Shown here in pieces: positions 1 through 8,151 of a stretch of 64,000 nucleotides of DNA (positions are counted from its first letter, which is position 1; the number at the start of each line of letters is the position of its first letter). Position numbers and translations under genes: made by a program. Source of the stretch: Lachnospiraceae bacterium. GTDB taxonomy: Bacteria > Bacillota > Clostridia > Lachnospirales > Lachnospiraceae. The notes under the pieces were generated by a model that did no database searches, had not been told where the DNA came from, and saw only the letters and a program-made list of their open reading frames with translations. The stretch lies in the NCBI GenBank assembly GCA_021203205.1, contig JAJQBQ010000053.1:34154-98153 (forward strand), read 5' to 3'.

Positions 1-1
1 C

Positions 2-1321
2 ATGGAAGAAGCTGATCTTCCGGAAGAAAGTGAAAACACAAATCTGTCGGAGGAAGCGGAAGAGTCGGAACTTACAGGAGACAGTGGAGAAGCTGAACTT
101 CCGAAGGAAGTGGGAGAAGCTGATCCTGCGGCAGAAAGTGAGCCCGAATATCTGCCGGAGGAAGTGGAAGATACTGACTCTCAGGAGGAGATTGAAGAGT
201 CGGGAAGTCAGGAGGAAAGCTCAGAATTCGATCTGGCAGAAGAAAGTGAAGAATCTGACTTCGAGCAGGAAAGAAAAGAAGCAGCTTCGGATGAGGCAGA
301 AACTTCAGAAGCAGGTGAAATTGAATTCGTTGAGGGTGAGAACAGGAAAAGTGGCACGGAGGACTTTCTCTCCGGAGTAGAACTTGACCTTTCAAGGCTT
401 GGGCAGGAAGGAAATCCATATACACAGATGCGCAATGAAGATGAAAAAAGAGAAACCGAAAAAATGGACGATGTGTTTTCTGTAATCAGGGAAATGGAGA
501 CAGATTTGAACGAAGAAGATCGCATTTACAACGCCTATACGGAGGAAGAGCCGAAAGAGAGAAGGAATCTGGATGAAGCTGACCGGAAGGAATTCGAGCA
601 GTATTTAAAGATCACCGGGATGGAAACTCAGATTGCAAAGGCGATTAGCGATTATGTAACTGCGTACAACAATGACGGAACATCCAGAAACCCGAATATT
701 CTGATTACCGGTGGGGCGAAAACAGGAAAATCTCAGCTTGCTGTGTCCCTGATCCGCGCGATCAACCGCCATCTCGGCAGAGAGGGAAGAAAGACAGCCC
801 GCATTTCGGGCTTCAACCTGAACCGAAAGACACTGAGTGCATCCATGCCGAGACTGCTGGGAAATGATCTTCTGATCGAGCATGCCGGGGAAATTAACCG
901 GAAAATTGTGGCGGAACTCATGGACATCCTGCCGAAATATACCGGCGGCATGATCGTTGTGATGGAGGATGAGAAATCGCGGCTGGATCATCTGTTTGAA
1001 GACTATCCGTTGCTGGCGGATTATTTTCCGAATCACCTGGATATCAAAGAATATGATATCAATGAGTGGGCCGCAGTGGCAAAATCTTATGCCCGGTCGC
1101 AGGGATATACGATTGATGAGCTGGGAACGCTGGCTCTCTATGCGGAGATTGACGCGCTGTACGGAATGCTCCAGGGGCTTGAGGTAGATGATATCAAAGA
1201 CATCGTGGACGAAGCCATAGAGCATTCGGAACGGAAAATGGGAGCGGCGCTGGCCAGAATTTTCGGAAAAAAGAAAGACACGGGGCGAAAAGTGCTTCGG
1301 GAAACAGACTTTAACGCCTGA
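2..1321 (+). CDS. P-loop (AAA-like) protein with N-terminal acidic 9-residue repeats; 5' end may lie outside window
   Basis: Residues 4 to about 111 are almost purely Glu/Asp/Ser and fall into twelve 9-residue units of the form x-D-L-P-E-E-x-E-E (27 bp each). A linker leads to a P-loop domain: Walker A GGAKTGKS at residues 237-244 and a hydrophobic Walker B-like strand ending GGMIVVMED near 315-323. The rest is helical and charged. The layout resembles AAA modules of the SpoVK/CbbX type, but I do not recognise a specific family and infer no function. The ATG lies at the window edge with no visible ribosome binding site, so the gene may begin upstream. A strong terminator follows directly. Confidence 0.7.
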   Translation: MEEADLPEESENTNLSEEAEESELTGDSGEAELPKEVGEADPAAESEPEYLPEEVEDTDSQEEIEESGSQEESSEFDLAEESEESDFEQERKEAASDEAETSEAGEIEFVEGENRKSGTEDFLSGVELDLSRLGQEGNPYTQMRNEDEKRETEKMDDVFSVIREMETDLNEEDRIYNAYTEEEPKERRNLDEADRKEFEQYLKITGMETQIAKAISDYVTAYNNDGTSRNPNILITGGAKTGKSQLAVSLIRAINRHLGREGRKTARISGFNLNRKTLSASMPRLLGNDLLIEHAGEINRKIVAELMDILPKYTGGMIVVMEDEKSRLDHLFEDYPLLADYFPNHLDIKEYDINEWAAVAKSYARSQGYTIDELGTLALYAEIDALYGMLQGLEVDDIKDIVDEAIEHSERKMGAALARIFGKKKDTGRKVLRETDFNA

Positions 1322-1346
1322 ATAAGGCAGGATTTGAAAAAACGGG

Positions 1347-1393
1347 AAAAGGCAGCCACTCGAAATTTAGATATTTCCTGTGGCTGCCTTTTT
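1347..1393 (+). terminator. Rho-independent terminator of the P-loop gene
   Basis: The arms AAAAGGCAGCCA and TGGCTGCCTTTT pair perfectly across a 22-nt loop, and the right arm runs into a T tract. It sits 25 bp after the stop codon. Confidence 0.85.
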
Positions 1394-1417
1394 ACGCAGA
1401 AACATTCGATATTCATG

Positions 1418-1525
1418 TCACTCGAAAGAATCTGAAGAAATCCGATCACCATTTCACTCAAAAGAATCTGCAAAAATCCGATCACTGTGTCATTCGGAAG
1501 AATCTGCAGAATCATCTGATAACCG
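1418..1525 (-). repeat. Three 36-bp degenerate tandem repeats downstream of the RDD gene
   Basis: Three consecutive 36-bp units begin at 1418, 1454 and 1490 and share a TCACTC(G/A)AAAGAATCTG-like start. Read on the minus strand in one frame they give Ser/Asp/Glu peptides (ADSSE, ADSFE, SDSFE), each followed by a stop codon. This resembles the acidic Ser/Asp tail of the adjacent RDD protein and looks like decayed coding repeat. Confidence 0.7.
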
Positions 1526-1548
1526 TGACATTTATAGTAGATACAATA

Positions 1549-2352
1549 TCATCTGACATCTTCCGTATTCGAAGACTCTGCAATTTGATTAATAACCGCA
1601 GAGTCTGTGGTATCACTGACAACCGCAGTATCTGTGACATTGTCGGAATCCGCAGAATCTGTATTATCTGCGTCATCTTCGTTTTCCGAGTCTTCACTGT
1701 CTGTTTCATCATCCAGCCCCTCGCGTTTGCGGATGTTCTCGCCCAGGGAAGAGAAGGAAAACTTTTTCTTCTGTGTGGTCATGTACACAACTCTTGTTCC
1801 GCCGATCAGGTCATGAATGGCGTAATGCTTTGGCGTGACAAGCATGGAGATAATGGAGATTACGAAAACGCCCAGAGAATTCAGGACAATCTTTCCGAGA
1901 AGCTGTCGCAGAAGGATGCCAACAGTGGGGTTTCCGTTTCGCAGATACACGGTTTGTATGCCCATACAGTACTTCCCGATTGTGACACCGTCAAAAAGGA
2001 CAGTGGCAACCGTATCGTAGAAAAGGTAAAATAAAATCACAAATACGGACAACATGCGGCAAAAGGTGGCGGTAAGCGTCACATTTCGCACTTCGGTAGC
2101 GGCATATTCGTTGACACCGGCGAGAGAATCGTTCATGGCCTGGTTCACTTCAAGCGGAATTTCGCGCAGTACATATGTGCCTTCGACCGGCGCAGCATAG
2201 AGAGCGGGGGCCAGAAGTGACTGGACAGGAGGTTCTTCCAATAACACCATCATCAACACAAAGACAGGCAGGAAAGCCACAACGGTGTCAATGAGAAACG
2301 CGATGACCCGCGTGTATAACGGGGCAGTTAACAGATTTCGATCTTCGTACAT
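1549..2352 (-). CDS. RDD-family integral membrane protein with acidic Ser/Asp/Thr tail
   Basis: Residues about 8-210 form an RDD domain: the N-terminal strand APLYTRVIAFLIDTVVAF with the conserved Arg and Asp, then further hydrophobic segments including VFVILFYLFYDTVA and a C-terminal membrane pair before the KHYAIHDLIGGTRVV motif typical of RDD proteins. Family members are multi-pass proteins of mostly unknown role, some linked to Na+(Li+)/H+ antiport. The last 60 residues are low-complexity, rich in Asp, Ser, Thr and Glu. The start was placed at the ATG preceded by AAGAAGG; a longer reading frame upstream has no such site. Monocistronic, convergent with the upstream P-loop gene. Confidence 0.8.
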   Translation of the reverse strand: MYEDRNLLTAPLYTRVIAFLIDTVVAFLPVFVLMMVLLEEPPVQSLLAPALYAAPVEGTYVLREIPLEVNQAMNDSLAGVNEYAATEVRNVTLTATFCRMLSVFVILFYLFYDTVATVLFDGVTIGKYCMGIQTVYLRNGNPTVGILLRQLLGKIVLNSLGVFVISIISMLVTPKHYAIHDLIGGTRVVYMTTQKKKFSFSSLGENIRKREGLDDETDSEDSENEDDADNTDSADSDNVTDTAVVSDTTDSAVINQIAESSNTEDVR

Positions 2353-2461
2353 GAGGTACCTTCTTTCTATAAGGGAAACGGCCGATGCCGTTTGCAAATA
2401 TAAAGAAGATTTTACCATATCTGCACGTTAAGTTCAACTTCAAATTACGTTGAAAACCCGG

Positions 2462-2490
2462 TTGAATATGGAATGGTTTTGTGATATTCT
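2462..2490 (+). promoter_or_regulatory. SigA-type promoter for the DtxR-like regulator
   Basis: TTGAAT and TATTCT are separated by 17 bp, about 45 bp upstream of the chosen ATG. Confidence 0.55.
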
Positions 2491-2536
2491 TATGTTGCAT
2501 AGACATTATTTTTATCAGAAACGGAGAGTATGTCCT

Positions 2537-2911
2537 ATGAAAATTCAAAAATCCGCCGAGGATTATCTGGAAACAATCCTCATGATCTACCAGAAAAAAG
2601 GTTCCGTGCGCTCCATAGACATCGCAAATGAACTTCAGTTCTCCAAGCCGAGCGTCAGCGTCGCCATGAAGAACCTGCGCGAGAACGGCTATATTGAGAT
2701 GGCACGGGACGGGGAAATCTCCCTTCTGCCGCCGGGGCTTGCCATTGCCCAGAAAATCTATGAGAGGCATCAGGTCCTGACGGGGCTTTTGACCGGGCTG
2801 GGTGTGGACCCCGTCATAGCGGAACAGGATGCCTGTCAGATCGAGCATGTAATCAGTGTGGAGACATTCGCGGCATTAAAAAAACTGAAAGAGAGCCGGG
2901 ATCAGCTCTGA
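2537..2911 (+). CDS. DtxR/MntR-family metal-dependent transcriptional regulator
   Basis: A 124-residue protein with the iron-dependent-repressor fold: an N-terminal winged helix (EDYLETILMIYQ start, recognition region FSKPSVSVAMKNL) and a helical metal-binding/dimerisation domain (YERHQVLT, then AEQDACQIEHVIS). The E-x-D-A-C-x-I-E-H pattern carries a Cys at the position used by DtxR/IdeR for iron, whereas MntR normally lacks it, so iron sensing is plausible but not proven. There is no SH3-like third domain, as in MntR-size proteins. The internal ATG was chosen because it begins the family-typical MKIQKSAEDYLE; the upstream extension is unconserved. It is a candidate regulator for the feo operators near 35.1 kb. 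Confidence 0.85.
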   Translation: MKIQKSAEDYLETILMIYQKKGSVRSIDIANELQFSKPSVSVAMKNLRENGYIEMARDGEISLLPPGLAIAQKIYERHQVLTGLLTGLGVDPVIAEQDACQIEHVISVETFAALKKLKESRDQL

Positions 2912-2944
2912 TATCCGGATATTATGACCTTTTTCCTTTATCAT

Positions 2945-4954
2945 TCATCTCCCCGGCGCAATCAGTCCGGTTCGATAGGCTTCCAGCAGCTCCCGCAGAC
3001 GGAGAATCTGATGTTTCAGGGTTACGCCGATGTCCACGTCCCGCACGTACATGCGCGCAGGGAAGGTGGCGATATTTTCCGATTCTGTCTCAATATCAAG
3101 GTTCTCCTCGATGGATTTTTCCATGCTGGAAAACGGCTGATGGATTAACAGGCGCAGGCCGTGGGAGTTGAAGATGAACGTGTATCCGGCGATGCCGGTC
3201 TCTTTCTGGTAGCGCTTGCAGAAACCGCCGTCGATGACGATCAGCTTCCCGTTTGCCTTCACCGGGCTTTCGCCCTTGCCGGCGTGAATCGGGGTGTGGC
3301 CGTTGATGATATGGCCCTCGTCCGGGTTCAGGCCGAATTCCGCCAGTATTTTCTGGCAGATTTCCTCGGAATCGTGCAGCAGGAAATAGGCGTTCCGCGG
3401 CTCCTCCCGCAGGGCGTCATTCTCCAGAAACATGCGGGCAAAGGTTTTTGTCCTGCGCCCGGAAAGCGGCGATTCGTAACCGCACCACAGATACCACATG
3501 TAGTCGAGCTGTTCGGTGGTGCGCTCGCCGAAATAGGCCAGGCGCGCCATGCGGTCGGCGTAGTCCATGAGGGCTTTCCCGGAGTAAACATTCTTCTTTC
3601 CGGGGAAAATACTGTTTACAGTGTCCTCCACGCCGGTTGCAGAACCGCCGTTTGAACTGTTCGCTCTTCCGGTCATAATAGCGTACGCACTGTTCCCCGG
3701 GAAATCTTCCCCGGCATGAAATTCCGAGAAACTTCCGTCCTCATTCATGGGAATACATCCGTGGAAGAGGAGATTGCCGTTATACTTTAAATACAGGCTG
3801 CCCTTTTCATAGAGGAAGCGAATGTGTGCGGCAAGTTTTTCGCTGGAGACAAAGTCTGCGCGAAGCTGTGCCATGATCTGCTTTTCCCCGTCGGAGAGCA
3901 CCCAGGGACGGTCCGGCTGGATCGTCTGAAAATATTTGTACTTCAGATCATACCATTCCCCATCGATCTCAATTTCGCCGAGCCGGTAATCGATGCGGTC
4001 CAGATACAGGTTTTCATCCATCTCAAAACGCGGGTTCCGCAGGATAATCTGTTCTTCCAGTTTAAATAAAATGATCGAAATGGCGTAGTAAGCCGCATCA
4101 AGCGGGTCCTCAAAGTCCGGGTAGAGCTTTTCCGCTGCCACGGTGAGTGGCCGCAGCGTGATGCCGTAGCCGTTTTCCAGCACCTGCGTATTTTTATAGG
4201 AAAGACTGTTGCGCACGACCGTGGCAATGCAGGCCTCGCTGCCCGCGGCGGCGCCCATCCAGAGAATATCGTGGTTGCCCCACTCAATATCCACCGAGTG
4301 GTGCCCCATGAGGTAGTCGAGAATCGTGTCCGGCCTTGGCCCGCGGTCAAAGATATCGCCGACGATGTGCAGGTGATCCACGGAAAGCCGTTTGATGACG
4401 TCCGCGAACGCGTAGATCATGGCATCGCCGCTGTCCAGCTCGATGATAGTATCGATGATCTTCTCGTGGTAGAGCGACTGACTGGAGCTCTCGTCCGGCT
4501 GTGCGTGCAGCATTTCATCCATAATGTAGCGGTAGGCGTCCGGCATGGCCTTGCGGACCTTGGAGCGCGAGTACTTCGAAGCCACCACGCGGGTCACCTC
4601 GATCAGCTGGCGGATGGTGCGCCAGTACCAGTCCCGGTTTACCCTGTGTTCTTTGCGCAGGCGGGACAGTTTCTCTTCCGGGTAGTAGATCAGAGTGCAC
4701 AGATCCTTCTGTTCTTCTTCCGAAAGCTTTCCGTCGAACACCATATGTACCTTCTCTCGGATAACACCGGAACAGTTGTTCAAAATGTGGTGAAACGCCT
4801 CGTATTCGCCGTGCAGGTCACTCATGAAATACTCGGTGGCCTTCGGCAGATTTAGAATGGCCGAAAGATTGATGATCTCGGCGCACACCTGCTGCTCGGT
4901 CGGAAACTTCTCGGCCAGCAGGTGCAAATATTCCAGTTTTGTAAAATCTTCCAT
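2945..4954 (-). CDS. fbp: Fructose-1,6-bisphosphatase class III
   Basis: A 669-residue cytoplasmic enzyme hydrolysing fructose 1,6-bisphosphate to fructose 6-phosphate in gluconeogenesis. Length and sequence match the firmicute class III family, which uses a calcineurin-like metallophosphatase core: SDLHGEYE near residue 45, GDIFDRGP near 200, WGNHD near 225 and a C-terminal INGHTPIHAGKGE motif. The start follows GGGGGA by 6 bp; a 67-codon upstream extension in the same frame passes through the promoter and is rejected. Monocistronic with its own promoter, convergent with the DtxR-like gene and only 33 bp from its end. Confidence 0.95.
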   Translation of the reverse strand: MEDFTKLEYLHLLAEKFPTEQQVCAEIINLSAILNLPKATEYFMSDLHGEYEAFHHILNNCSGVIREKVHMVFDGKLSEEEQKDLCTLIYYPEEKLSRLRKEHRVNRDWYWRTIRQLIEVTRVVASKYSRSKVRKAMPDAYRYIMDEMLHAQPDESSSQSLYHEKIIDTIIELDSGDAMIYAFADVIKRLSVDHLHIVGDIFDRGPRPDTILDYLMGHHSVDIEWGNHDILWMGAAAGSEACIATVVRNSLSYKNTQVLENGYGITLRPLTVAAEKLYPDFEDPLDAAYYAISIILFKLEEQIILRNPRFEMDENLYLDRIDYRLGEIEIDGEWYDLKYKYFQTIQPDRPWVLSDGEKQIMAQLRADFVSSEKLAAHIRFLYEKGSLYLKYNGNLLFHGCIPMNEDGSFSEFHAGEDFPGNSAYAIMTGRANSSNGGSATGVEDTVNSIFPGKKNVYSGKALMDYADRMARLAYFGERTTEQLDYMWYLWCGYESPLSGRRTKTFARMFLENDALREEPRNAYFLLHDSEEICQKILAEFGLNPDEGHIINGHTPIHAGKGESPVKANGKLIVIDGGFCKRYQKETGIAGYTFIFNSHGLRLLIHQPFSSMEKSIEENLDIETESENIATFPARMYVRDVDIGVTLKHQILRLRELLEAYRTGLIAPGR

Positions 4955-4982
4955 GTGAAATCCCCCATTAAAAATATAAACT

Positions 4983-5011
4983 ATTATAATAGAAGTTCTC
5001 TGATTTTCCAA
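4983..5011 (-). promoter_or_regulatory. SigA-type promoter of fbp
   Basis: On the minus strand TTGGAA is followed after exactly 17 bp by a consensus TATAAT, about 28 bp before the fbp start codon. The rest of the 433-bp spacer up to the ABC-F gene holds only the opposing promoter below. Confidence 0.7.
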
Positions 5012-5244
5012 CCGGAAAAAATGAAAAATAAGCATGAATCTCCTGAAAAAAGACAACAGGGAAGCTTCTTTCCGGAGGTCTTTTGGAACCGTCTCGCGGC
5101 TTCGCATGAAATGGAAATACGACAACATCGAAACTTCTGTTGGTTTAAGGAACATCCGGTGTTTCGCGATTAAAAAAGTGTGAATCGGTAACTCTCAGGA
5201 GAGTCAGACACGAAAAATGGATATGAAAAATAAGAAAAACAAGC

Positions 5245-5273
5245 TTTACACCCGGAAATAGTTATTGTATACT
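5245..5273 (+). promoter_or_regulatory. SigA-type promoter of the ABC-F gene
   Basis: TTTACA and TATACT with a 17-bp spacer. The predicted start near 5280 leaves a leader of about 105 nt before the ABC-F start codon; no known riboswitch or attenuator was recognised in it. Confidence 0.7.
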
Positions 5274-5387
5274 TTATCCAAATCTGCTTTTGCAGAATTT
5301 CCTGGAGCATGGAATCAAATGTTTCATGCGAAGAAATCCGTGGCGTCATACGTTCGCCCCGGAAAATATCTGATGAAGGAGTAGAAT

Positions 5388-7016
5388 ATGATACAGGCAA
5401 CAAATGTAAGCTTGCGTTTCGGAAAAAAAGCATTATTTGAGGATGTCAATATTAAGTTTACAAAGGGAAACTGCTACGGGCTCATCGGCGCGAACGGTGC
5501 CGGCAAGTCCACTTTTTTGCGCATTCTGACCGGTGAACTGGAGCCGACTTCCGGCGAGGTGTCTGTCACGCCGGGGGAGCGTCTGTCGTTCTTAAAGCAG
5601 GATCATTTCCAGTACGACACCTACACAGTGCTGGATACGGTCATTCTGGGAAACCCCAGACTGTACGAGATCATGAAGGAGAAGGATGCCCTCTACGCGA
5701 AGGAAGACTTCACCGAGGAGGACGGCATCCTGGCCAGCGAGCTGGAGGGAGAATTTGCCAACTTAAACGGCTGGGAGGCCGAGTCGGACGCGGAGACGCT
5801 CTTAAACGGTCTGGGTGTCAGCACCGAGCACCATTATGAGATGATGAGCGATCTGGACGGCAGCCTCAAGGTAAAGGTACTGCTGGCCCAGGCTCTGTTC
5901 GGCGACCCGGACGTGCTGCTTCTGGATGAGCCGACGAACCACCTGGATCTGGATGCCATCGGCTGGCTGGAGGAATTCCTGATCAATTTTGACAACACGG
6001 TGATCGTGGTGTCCCACGACCGCTATTTCTTAAACAAGGTGTGCACCCACACGGCGGATATCGACTACGCGAAGATTCAGCTCTACGCCGGCAACTACGA
6101 TTTCTGGTATGAATCCAGCCAGCTGCTCATCAAGCAGCAGAAGGAGGCGAACCGCAAGAAAGAGGAGAAGATCAGGGAGCTGCAGGATTTCATACAGCGC
6201 TTTTCCGCCAACGCTTCCAAGAGCAAACAGGCGACTTCCAGAAAGCGCGCCCTGGAGAAAATCCAGTTGGATGACATCAAGCCCTCCAGCCGCCGTTACC
6301 CGTACATTGACTTCCGCCCCAACCGGGAGATCGGCAACGAGGTTCTCACGGTGCAGGGCCTGACAAAAACCATTAACGGTGAAAAAGTTCTCGATGATGT
6401 CTCTTTTATCGTCGGCCACGACGACAAGATCGCCTTCGTCGGCTCCAACGAGCTGGCGAAGACCACGCTGTTCGAGATCCTCGCCGGGGAGATGGAGCCG
6501 GATGCCGGCACCTTCAAGTGGGGAGTCACCACATCCATGGCCTACTTTCCGAAGGATAACACGAAGATTTTTAACAGCGACCTGACGATCGTGGACTGGC
6601 TCACCCAGTATTCCGAGATCAAGGACGCCACCTACGTGCGCGGTTTCCTGGGTCGGATGCTCTTTGCCGGCGATGACGGCGTGAAGCTCTTAAATGTTCT
6701 TTCCGGCGGCGAGCGGGTGCGCTGCCTGTTAAGCCGCATGATGATCAGCGGCGCCAACGTGCTGATTTTCGACGAGCCCACGAACCACCTGGATATGGAG
6801 TCCATCACGGCTCTGAACACCGGCATGACCAAATTCACAGGAGTGGAGCTCTTCTCCTGCCACGACCATCAGCTGGTACAGACCACCGCGAACCGTATTA
6901 TGGAGATCGTAAACGGCAAGCTGATCGACAAGATCACCACTTACGATGACTATCTTGCGAACGATGAGATGGCGAGAAAACGCGCGGTTTATACGAATAC
7001 GGAGCAGGATAATTGA
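5388..7016 (+). CDS. ABC-F family ATPase (YkpA/YbiT-like)
   Basis: A soluble protein with two nucleotide-binding domains joined by a charged linker and no membrane segments, as in ABC-F proteins that act on the ribosome. NBD1 has Walker A GANGAGKS (34-41) and LLLDEPTNHLD, but a degenerate signature (LDGSLKVKVLLAQ). NBD2 has a good LSGGERVR signature and LIFDEPTNHLD, but its Walker A reads GSNELAKT (352-359), with Ala in place of the Gly before Lys. Linker residues near 255-300 are Lys/Arg/Glu-rich. GGAG lies 5' of the ATG. The next gene starts on the last base of its stop codon. Whether it is housekeeping or gives antibiotic protection cannot be told from sequence. Confidence 0.9.
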   Translation: MIQATNVSLRFGKKALFEDVNIKFTKGNCYGLIGANGAGKSTFLRILTGELEPTSGEVSVTPGERLSFLKQDHFQYDTYTVLDTVILGNPRLYEIMKEKDALYAKEDFTEEDGILASELEGEFANLNGWEAESDAETLLNGLGVSTEHHYEMMSDLDGSLKVKVLLAQALFGDPDVLLLDEPTNHLDLDAIGWLEEFLINFDNTVIVVSHDRYFLNKVCTHTADIDYAKIQLYAGNYDFWYESSQLLIKQQKEANRKKEEKIRELQDFIQRFSANASKSKQATSRKRALEKIQLDDIKPSSRRYPYIDFRPNREIGNEVLTVQGLTKTINGEKVLDDVSFIVGHDDKIAFVGSNELAKTTLFEILAGEMEPDAGTFKWGVTTSMAYFPKDNTKIFNSDLTIVDWLTQYSEIKDATYVRGFLGRMLFAGDDGVKLLNVLSGGERVRCLLSRMMISGANVLIFDEPTNHLDMESITALNTGMTKFTGVELFSCHDHQLVQTTANRIMEIVNGKLIDKITTYDDYLANDEMARKRAVYTNTEQDN

Positions 7017-7996
7017 TGAGAAAATACGTAGATATGCACACGCACTCCACAGCCTCGGACGGGTCTTATACCCCGGCAGAGCTTGTGGATTACGCGGAAC
7101 AGAAGCAGGCGTACGCCATCGTTTTGTCCGACCACGACACGGTGGCGGGCATCGCCCCGGCGAAGCGGAGGGCAAAGGACTGCGGGTACGGGGTGCGCGT
7201 CATCTCCGGCATCGAATTTTCCACGGCCTGGCATAAGGGCGATATCCATGTGCTGGGCATCGGCATCGATGAGACGGCCCCGGAGTTCTTAAGCGAACTC
7301 CACATCTTCCAGGAATCCCGCACACGCCGCAATGAAAAGATGATGGCGCGCATGGCAGAGTGCGGTTTCCCGGTTTCGGAGGAGGCGAAGGCCCGTTACT
7401 TTCAGGATTCCTCCGTCACCCGGGCGCATTTTGCCAGGTTCCTGATGGAGAGCGGCGCGGTGGCTTCGGTGAGCGAGGCTTTCGCGAAATATCTGAACCC
7501 GGGATGCCCCTGCTATGTGCCCCGGGAAAAGATCACGCCCTTCGACGCGCTGGAATTTATCCGGCTGGCCCATGGCCACGCGGTGCTGGCGCACCCCATG
7601 CTCTACCACCACCTGACGAGGGATGAGCTGGATGCGCTGGTGGGCGAGATGACGGCGCAGGGGATGGAGGGAATTGAAACTCTGTACTCCACCAACACGC
7701 CGGAGGAGGAAGCCTTTACGAAATCTCTTGCCGAAAAGTATCATCTGAAGATGACCGGCGGGTCGGACTTTCACGGGATCGTCAAGCCGGACATTGACCT
7801 GATGACGGGGCGCGGGAACTTAAAGGTAGAGAAGAGGTATCTGTTGGAACTGCTGAGGGAATCGGCGAGTAATCAGACAGATGACAGTGGGACGATCAGA
7901 AAGTCGGTCGAAAGGTCAGACGAAAAATGGGAACGCTCGGACTGTCAGGTGAATGGTCAGACGGGAGAAAAAATGTTCGGACTGTCGGGCAAATGA
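7016..7996 (+). CDS. PHP-domain phosphoesterase (YciV/RNase AM-like)
   Basis: A PHP-superfamily metal hydrolase: DMHTHSTASDG at the N terminus (first HxH), SDHDT near residue 42, a conserved Glu in ISGIEFS, VLAHP in the middle and GGSDFHG near 250. Relatives hydrolyse 3',5'-nucleotide bisphosphates and trim RNA 5' ends. The ATG overlaps the stop of the ABC-F gene by one base (TGATG), so translation is probably coupled; an in-frame TTG just before it is an alternative. The final 45 or so residues (ASNQTDDSG... to the end) are low-complexity, and their DNA holds a roughly 41-bp imperfect duplication beginning at 7914 and 7955, outside the conserved fold. Confidence 0.88.
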   Translation: MRKYVDMHTHSTASDGSYTPAELVDYAEQKQAYAIVLSDHDTVAGIAPAKRRAKDCGYGVRVISGIEFSTAWHKGDIHVLGIGIDETAPEFLSELHIFQESRTRRNEKMMARMAECGFPVSEEAKARYFQDSSVTRAHFARFLMESGAVASVSEAFAKYLNPGCPCYVPREKITPFDALEFIRLAHGHAVLAHPMLYHHLTRDELDALVGEMTAQGMEGIETLYSTNTPEEEAFTKSLAEKYHLKMTGGSDFHGIVKPDIDLMTGRGNLKVEKRYLLELLRESASNQTDDSGTIRKSVERSDEKWERSDCQVNGQTGEKMFGLSGK

Positions 7997-8151
7997 AGTG
8001 GCTAACGGCAGGGTATCTTTCGACATCTGGCTGAAAACCGGCTGACGGAGGACAGAGAAAATGAAAGAAACAGGCCGGGAATTAAAAAAAACTGCCCTGG
8101 CAGGAAAGAAACACTCGAAGGCGGGAAATCCGTACATGATTGGAGGCACAC

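Noticed and set aside
605-1225. Antisense open frame inside the first P-loop gene
   Set aside because: No conserved features and fully inside a gene with a clear Walker A motif.
7013-7015. TTG as start of the PHP gene
   Set aside because: The ATG three bases on overlaps the previous stop codon and has better GGAG spacing.
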